In this document: piece after piece, positions 57,448-64,000 of the stretch
Numbering within the stretch: the stretch's first letter is position 1
Layout of the letters: the number at the start of each line of letters is the position of its first letter
Assembly (NCBI GenBank): GCA_039654915.1
Contig: CM077600.1
Coordinates: forward strand, 39,788,492-39,852,491
DNA from: Aquilaria yunnanensis
Taxonomy: Eukaryota; Streptophyta; Magnoliopsida; Malvales; Thymelaeaceae
Length of the DNA: 64,000 nt
Direction of reading: 5' to 3'
Made by a program: the position numbers and the translations under genes
The notes under the pieces: model-generated
Databases searched by the model: none
The model's input: the letters and a program-made list of their open reading frames with translations, nothing else
Told to the model about the DNA's origin: nothing

Positions 57448-59322
57448 AAATCAATTCCAATGTCTAGTTTCATAACTAAATCCATAGCAAGAGAATGAAA
57501 AAAGTATGACATCATGACATTTGAACTGCCTGAAGCAACAAAAGTTGCACAACTAAAACGTCTGAAATGCTTGAAGTTCCTGTTTTCACAAATTTCCACT
57601 TGCCAAACAATTATGATTAGACATAAACATTTTTTAATATGACAACTATGAGCCTTTCATAGTTTTCACTCAAAGTAAACTCCCCCATAAAAATTCTTGA
57701 GTTCTAGCCATCTTTAGTCACAACTTTAAACTAATATTTTAATGTTTTTCTTTCTCAAGAATCCTATATTTGCTATAACTTAAAATCAGTGAACTTGCAT
57801 GGAACTATCGGCCATCTCTCTAATTAGAATCAATGGTTTTCATTTAGATGATATCCATATGAAGACTGCTCAAACAATTTTAAAAAAGAAAAGCACAAAA
57901 AAGTAATAAGATTCAGAAAGTATCATTTAAACAAAGCCTAAAGGACATTTTCACACAACTACTACAACACTTAAGGACACCAACATGTGGGGGTACTAGA
58001 AGTTATTCCTCATGTTGATATCATTGCCTACATTGTCTGTTTTTTTAAGAACATTAATTAACAAGTGCTTAGTGTTGTGCTTTAGTAGTTGTAATCCAAG
58101 TGTAGAGTAGTAAAATCTTGGAAGTCTGAGTGTCAAACCACAGGAAAGTAAATTAAGAAATATAAATTATAGATTTGATAATAAGGAAATATTTTAGTGC
58201 AAGGTGTGAACAAGGATTGATTAAAAACTCAAATTCAAATAAATAGCTAAGGTTAGGGGATCTACTTTTAGTATATCGATTATAATTAATTTTATCTCAT
58301 CTTACACTCAATTCACTCAATTGGGATCCATACATAGAGGAGGTCCGAATTAGGGAATTTAGTTAGCATTAGCTTTCATTGATCTTAAAACGATAACACT
58401 TGCTAATGGGTTCAAGTATCTATCATGCCAACCTTTGTCTACAATAACTCAAAATTTTAATATAGTTGATCAGCCACGTTCTACAGAGGGAATCAAGTAG
58501 CCTTTGTGCAAATGATTGAATATGATGAATCAAGACTCCCACTTAATAAGGAGAAAAGTTAAATAGATTAAGAAAGAAAATATCATTAACATTGTGATCC
58601 ATTTAAATCATTCATAACCTTTATACCAAAAGCTTCACCCTTTCAGCTTATCAAAAGGAAGATTAGTTAGCCATGATAAAAATAAATAATATGCAGAAAG
58701 ATGAAATGAACATGGATTGAAAGATCAAAGGAAGAATAAGAAGAAAAACGATAAAACACTTAGATAGAACTTCAGTATTGAAAACAATAATAAAAGTAAA
58801 TAAGAAAAGCTAAAAATGATACAAGAACATAAAAATAGCCTAAGAAATGACATAAATTCATCTTCCTCTCAAGGTGCCTATTTATAGAGTTTTAGGGTGG
58901 GTGAAATGGTAAAATATAATAGTAAAATGTAGGTAAATATAAATCAATAAAGGCAGGCTGCTTCTTCTTTTAATTTTTCAACCACCGTACACGTTAAATC
59001 AGCTATTTCTGAAAGCATGAAATTTGTAAATCTCTCCTTTATCTTCAAAATGATAGCTCGCTCATTCAAATTGGACATTTGTAGCTCAAGTTATAATTTC
59101 TTTACTGAAACTGCTCTTTAGTACATAGAAGAACAAATAGTCTCATCTATAATCAGATTTCGGCAATGAAAGTGATCAAACTATCCCTCGGAATGAAGAT
59201 GGATCAAAGATGGATGAATTTGAAATCAATCAATTTCGACATCTATAACTCTAGATATGATTTTTCTCGTGAAGGGTCGCCAAGTGATGATTTTACCTAT
59301 ATAAAAAAAATAATAATAATAA

Positions 59323-59367
<45 letters not shown>

Positions 59368-59590
59368 TTAATGAATAGTAAATCACGTATGTATAATAAA
59401 TACGTATATGAACAATGAAATACGTGCATGAATAATAAGTTGGTGAATAGTAAATTGGTGAATAATAACCCGATGAAAAAAGTGCTTCAAATTAGAGAAA
59501 TTAATAACACTCAAAATATATGATGATAATTTAAACCCTTAATAGTAATACACTTATGAGTATTCATCATTTAGTTGTTTAAGAAATTTT
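57448..59590. other. AT-rich region; non-coding retroelement-like segment and TA microsatellite
   Basis: 58040-59000 has the look of a non-coding retroelement derivative (gtaatccaagtgtagagtag, accacaggaaagtaaattaag) but no LTR pair was recognised. A TA run fills about 59326-59361. No gene. Confidence 0.4.
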
Positions 59591-60943
59591 TGGGAAAAAA
59601 AATACCTTGATCACCATCACGCATGGCGGAATAAAATAATGATTAGACAAGTACACATAAATTTAACGTAGTTTGACTTTTAATTAGCTTACATCCATAG
59701 ATGAGAGAATCTACTTGAACAAAATATAAATATTACAATATAGGTATGTCCTTAGTACTCATGTTGGTTTATGGATCCCTTACACACTATTGATAACCTC
59801 ATAATTTTGTTCTCACATAATTATAAAATATGAAAATCACAAAAGGCTTCCTGTCTTACTTCTCTTCTCTTTCAAACCTATTTCCCTTTTGGAAATCCTC
59901 ACATATTGCCTCATTGGCTTTTCTCTCATGCAAAAAATCTTAACATAATAAGTTTTTTTATAGCTCACACATAAAACCTAAATCACATCAAAATAGGAAA
60001 ATCAAATCCTAAACAAACAAAAAAATTCAATAATCTTCACATTGGCTCAAAATCTTCACTATGAATATAAACATCATGAACACACGATCACGATTATAGA
60101 CATGAACACCACAAACATCATCAAAACATGAACAGAGCAATGAACACAAATGATTATGAACAACATGAACATGACTATGAATGACAAACACCGCCAAGAC
60201 ATGAACAACAATGAATGGAAATGACCATAAACCGAACATCAACATCACAAGCATCACTATATACAAATAAAATCATCAATATTCAAACTTGTACTAAGCT
60301 ATCGAAACCACGCCGCTACCAAACATCTACTATCAAATATCCTTAGGATGATTCCTTATGGTTTTATCAAACAATCTAAACACTCCACCATGCCAAGCAT
60401 CAAACTATATGCTCCACCATGACATGACTAAACCATAAGCTCTTATACCACTTATTGGGAAAGATTTCTTCAATCACTCATTATGTACAGCGGAATAACA
60501 AAATAATCAGACAAGCACGCACAAATTTATTGTGGTTCGGCTTTTAATTAGTCTACATCCACAGATGAAAGAAATTCACTTGAACAAAATATAAAAATTA
60601 CATTAAAAGTTTGCTTTTAGCGCTCACACTAACCTATGGATCCCTTATACACTATTAATAACCTCATAATTTTGCTTTCACATAATTACAAAATATGAGA
60701 ATTACAAAAGATTTCTCATTCTACTTTTCTCCTTTTTCGAACCTCTCTTTCTTTTGAAAATTCTCATATCTTGCTTTTTCAACTCATTAGCTTTTCTTTT
60801 ATACTCAAAACCTTAACATAACAAGTCTTTTTATAGCCCATACATAAAACCTAAACTACATCAAAATAGAAAATATAAATCTTAATTGAATAGAAAAACT
60901 AAAACCAAATTCTAAACAAAATCAAAATCTATAATCTTCTTGA
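59591..60943 (-). mobile_element. Miniature LTR retrotransposon (TRIM-like)
   Basis: Two direct repeats, 59591-60041 and about 60455-60943, share long blocks: ggatcccttacacactattgataac, cctcataatttt, cataattayaaaatatga, aaaaccttaacataa and cacatcaaaatag, offset about 865-870 bp. On the minus strand the higher copy is the 5' LTR. It is followed at 60450-60439 by TGGTATAAGAGC, one mismatch from the initiator-Met tRNA primer-binding site of Copia elements. The roughly 410-bp interior is an atgaacac-rich low-complexity stretch without coding capacity. LTR ends are approximate. Confidence 0.75.
60439..60450 (-). other. Primer-binding site of the miniature LTR element
   Basis: Minus-strand TGGTATAAGAGC directly follows the 5' LTR end. 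The usual plant Copia site is TGGTATCAGAGC, complementary to the 3' end of initiator-Met tRNA. Confidence 0.65.
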
Positions 60944-60981
60944 ATTTGACCCAATAACCCAAAAAAAAAAAACCAAAAGCA

Positions 60982-61019
<38 letters not shown>

Positions 61020-61845
61020 TAATTGTTAATGGATTGAACAAAGAAACTTCACAAAGACTCTTGGCTCTACAAGCATGATGAAAACAGGATTAGAAATATT
61101 GAAAAATGAAAAAAATTTCCAAAAAATGAGCTATGGTATCAAGGAATAATAATCATACGATTGCAATGAAATACAACCAAGCAAACATGAGTTACATGAC
61201 CTTGAATTTCTCTACTAACAAGTGTGATTAACAAAAGCACTTCATTATCATTGATTCATCCCATGTCTATATAAACTTTCTAATTGCAATAAGTTATGAC
61301 TGATTCTTTCTCTAACTACAGTAAATGATCACAAATTATATAGAAGACACACTAAATCTCAAGAAAATAAAAATTGAATACTGGATGATTATAGTAAGAG
61401 TAATAAGACCATAATTGTCACCCTCCTTGATTGACACGTATCCTTTTTTATTTTTTAAACTTTTTTGCAATAACTGTGTATTGTTGGAAAAAAAGTTGTA
61501 ACCCAAAATTACCTTTCATTAAAACTAATAGATTCCCTAACACCATTACATAAAATTAATGAAATGTTAACTATTTAGTTTTAATGGAACCATGATTAGA
61601 AAAAGGGCATAAACTTTAGGTTTGAAAAAAAAAAAGAATATTACCTTATGGTCAGTATATAATGGAGCTAGATTAGGCAAGTTTTTCCTAGTAAAGGAAT
61701 CGGAGGTGTTAAGACCATATAATTAGGAATTTTAAGTAATCTCTTACAAATAAAATGCAAGAAGGGAATCAAAGGTGTGAAAACCATATAACCAGAAATT
61801 TTAAGCAAACTCTTGCAAATAAAAAAAAAAAAAAAGCAATTGGAG
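60944..61845. other. AT-rich intergenic DNA with an AAT microsatellite
   Basis: An AAT/ATA run lies at about 60984-61020. 61690-61830 contains a short direct repeat (gtgttaagaccatataattaggaattttaagtaa order recurs about 75 bp on). No gene. Confidence 0.5.
60984..61020. repeat. AAT microsatellite
   Basis: About twelve AAT/ATA units. Confidence 0.95.
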
Positions 61846-62133
61846 CACTACTAAAATATAGGACTTTACCAACTGCCATTTACCAACGCGCAGCAGTTGG
61901 TAAGTGCAATTTACCAACTGCTGCACGTTGGTAAATGATAGTTGGTATTCGATACGTTGGAAAATTTTTTACCAACGCCCAACTAATAACGCATTGGTAA
62001 ATTCCAACGTGTAGAAGTTGGTAATTACCAATAGTCATGAACTAGGCTTGGTTTCCATCGCGTTGTTGTAGTTACCAATTGCTGGCCGTTGGTAAATTAC
62101 CAACTGTTGGCAGTTGGTAGTTACCCGCGTTGG

Positions 62134-62627
62134 TTGTTACCAACTTACATGGTAAGGGAGTTGTTATGAAACTGTTGGTTATTATGAACTTGCATTCGCG
62201 TTGGTAACAAGATGACAGGTGGTAATTACCAACGCGCACAAGTTGGTAAATTCCCCGTTTGCACGTTGGTAATGTACATTAAACGTTCCAGGTTTCGGTT
62301 GTTTCATATTTTTCCCGGTTTGAATACACATTCAAAATTAATATATCATTTCAAAAGTTCCCCCAGCTTTACTCAGCAATTTGTTACCAACTTACATGGT
62401 AAGGGAGTTGTTATGAAGCTGTTGGTTATTATGAACTTGCATTCGCGTTGGTAACAAGATGACAGGCGGTAATTACCAACGCGCACAAGTTGGTAAGTTT
62501 CCCGTTTGCATGTTGGTAATGTATATTAAACGTTCCAGGTTTCGGTTGTTTCATATTTTTCCCGGTTTGAATACACATTCAAAATTAACATATCATTTCA
62601 AAAGTTCCTCCAGCTTTACTCAGCAAT
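62134..62627. repeat. 247-bp tandem duplication in the CACTA subterminal region
   Basis: Copy 1 is 62134-62380 and copy 2 is 62381-62627. Both start ttgttaccaac or ttgttaccaa and end tttactcagcaat. They differ at only a handful of positions, and each contains several gttggta/taccaac motifs. Confidence 0.92.
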
Positions 62628-62843
62628 AAATATTACACAGCTATGCAAACGTAATTAAAATAAAATATTCTCAAAGACAGCATAATTAAAACAATAACAT
62701 ATATGTCTGCAAGAAAGCATACAACATTCAACGGATTACACATTTCAGTAATTTCAACTGAGTCTTAATTAGGTCTAAAAACTATTATGTCAGTCTGATA
62801 ACACAAGAACTTTGGAAATGCGCTAACCTGTTCATGACGCCCA

Positions 62844-63918
62844 TCACAGAGTCCCGACTATCTCCTCATCCTCTGAGTCCGAGTCAGCAGGATACTGTGT
62901 AACTGGTTGAGCCGACGGGCACGGAAGGTTTAGCGAACGATAAATAATCTCCAACTGAGCCCGGTTTGCCTCAAATGCTGCTTTCTCATCCTCCATCTCT
63001 GCTCTCTGTCTCCTCTTAATTCTCTCGAGCTTCCTCTCGTACTCCGCATCCCTTCGCGCATTCTCCTTCGCCATCATCTTCTGTACTTGCTTCGTTGAAT
63101 TGCGGTGTCTGTGTGATGTTGATAGGCGGGATGGCACCTGGCTGTCGGCGTCCCGGTATGACACATTGCTCCGATCCTAATCCAAATACACGGCCCCTCC
63201 TTCTACCGCCAGATGCAGTACTAATGATTGCTAGTTCATCAATTGCCTCTATGCCATCCTCTTGTTGTGTTTGTTCCTCAATCTCTACACTGATACGAGT
63301 CTACAGAAACATAATAAAATACATTTCAGCCAGTCATTATTTGTAAAACAAGGTAATTTTCTGCAGAATGAATTGTGAACAAATAGTTATAATACTTACA
63401 GTAACTTCTTCACAGCGCTTACTAACATATTTCCCATTCTTCTTTTTATGTGTTGCTTGAAGGACTTTAAACAAGCCAGGGTCCTTCTTCTCAGGATCTC
63501 TCTATCTCTCTAATTGAATGAAACGTAACATTAATATGTTATTTAATTTCATTAGTATCTTAAATGTAAAATGAAAGAACATTACCGAGATACATACAAT
63601 TTGCTCTCGATGTGCAGACATCGAGATAGATCCCCCTGCATATGTCGCGCTCTAAGACCCCGACTGTGAATCCTCGTCAGTCTATGTTGCTCGCATTGCC
63701 TCAAACTTAGCGGATTTCTGAATGAACTCCGGACTCGCCCAATATGCCTCCATTTTCGCATATGCAGCATCTGACATAAAGTTTGCCTTCACTCGACGTT
63801 TAACAGGATCTTTCACACGTCGAATTTCTGACATCATGCTTCTGTAATGCTGTGCTCCCAAGATATTCCACACCCGATACACCTCATTATGGTGTACCGG
63901 ATCCCACTCACAGCTCCT
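62844..63918 (-). pseudogene. Ptta/En/Spm-type CACTA accessory transposase, C-terminal exons, damaged
   Basis: Three exons can be traced. The first, about 63918 to 63594, encodes RSCEWDPVHHNEVYRVWNIL, RRVKANFMSDAAYAKMEAYW and ASPEFIQKSAKFEAMRAT, then TYAGGSISMSAHREQ. 63501-63400 encodes RDPEKKDPGLFKVLQATHKK through YVSKRCEEV. 63300-62844 encodes TRISVEIEEQTQQEDG, GRRRGRVFGLGS and then a charged helix (NARRDAEYERKLERIKRRQR) ending IVGTL. These match the plant Ptta/En/Spm transposase family, whose product binds subterminal motifs. Damage: in-frame TAG codons at 63682-63684 and 63652-63654 and a frameshift near 63170. The upstream part lies outside the window. Confidence 0.8.
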
Positions 63919-64000
63919 CTGTGAAAGTTAATATGTTTAAACTATTAGAATGGAAAAAAACAATTCTTAATCGTATAACATTATTACATCATTAATCATA

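Larger units (their letters stand above)
61846..64000 (-). mobile_element. Second CACTA (En/Spm) transposon, 3' portion, open at right edge
   Basis: The terminus CACTACTAAAATATAGGAC begins at 61846 and is followed by many copies of taccaac/gttggta in both orientations to about 62520, the subterminal motif array. A Ptta/En/Spm-type gene on the minus strand runs towards this terminus, so 61846 is the 3' end. The triplet before it is gag (61843-61845); its partner lies beyond the window. Subterminal motifs (ACCAACG / ACCAACT) differ from those of the element at 1-4242, so the two belong to different families. Confidence 0.85.

Noticed and set aside
1..64000. CRISPR arrays, bacterial operons, riboswitches, tRNA or rRNA genes
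   Set aside because: None seen. The window is plant nuclear DNA, and no tRNA-like T-loop with matching acceptor arms was recognised by eye.

Overview
The window is nuclear DNA of a flowering plant, most likely a eudicot. The support is a spliced VARICOSE-type decapping scaffold gene, an intronless PLS-DYW pentatricopeptide gene, a MIR160 precursor, and plant-type DNA transposons (CACTA, Mutator-like, hAT, Stowaway). The species cannot be named from the sequence. Most of the 64 kb is AT-rich and repeat-derived. Few genes look functional.

Layout. 1-4242 is the 5' part of a CACTA (En/Spm) transposon on the minus strand. It has an open TNP2-type transposase frame running off the left edge, a satellite-like ATT tract, and palindromic subterminal repeats ending in a CACTA terminus at 4242. 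4.2-10.7 kb is AT-rich DNA with a degenerate tandem repeat. At 10.75-12.3 kb is a small minus-strand gene for an unrecognised acidic protein with a TATA box and a leader intron. At 13.26-15.23 kb is a DYW-class PPR gene (minus). At 18.05-26.97 kb is a 12-exon VARICOSE/EDC4 homologue (minus) encoding about 1340 aa; its eighth intron holds a Mutator-like element carrying a B-box zinc-finger gene fragment. A second gene-capturing element with about 230-bp inverted termini lies just upstream of this gene (27.5-28.6 kb) and carries a broken methyltransferase-family fragment.

29.3-31.4 kb is an O-methyltransferase pseudogene split by non-coding repeat DNA. 31.4-47 kb is mostly repeat-derived sequence with a Stowaway MITE and an HMA-domain gene remnant. 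47.16-48.39 kb is a third gene-capturing Mutator-like element, carrying a J-domain exon. 50.4-54.4 kb is a cluster of small non-autonomous elements. 55.18 kb holds miR160 on the plus strand. 56.9 kb is another hAT MITE and 59.6-60.9 kb a miniature LTR element. From 61846 to the right edge is the 3' end of a second CACTA element with a damaged Ptta/En/Spm-type gene.

The host genes have known or expected roles: mRNA decapping (VARICOSE), organelle RNA editing (PPR-DYW) and auxin-response regulation through ARF mRNAs (miR160). They do not form a pathway together. The distinctive feature of the window is three independent transposon captures of gene fragments, plus two CACTA families whose subterminal regions have been amplified in tandem. 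Exon boundaries were worked out by eye from splice consensus, reading-frame phase and similarity to family members; none was checked by alignment software.
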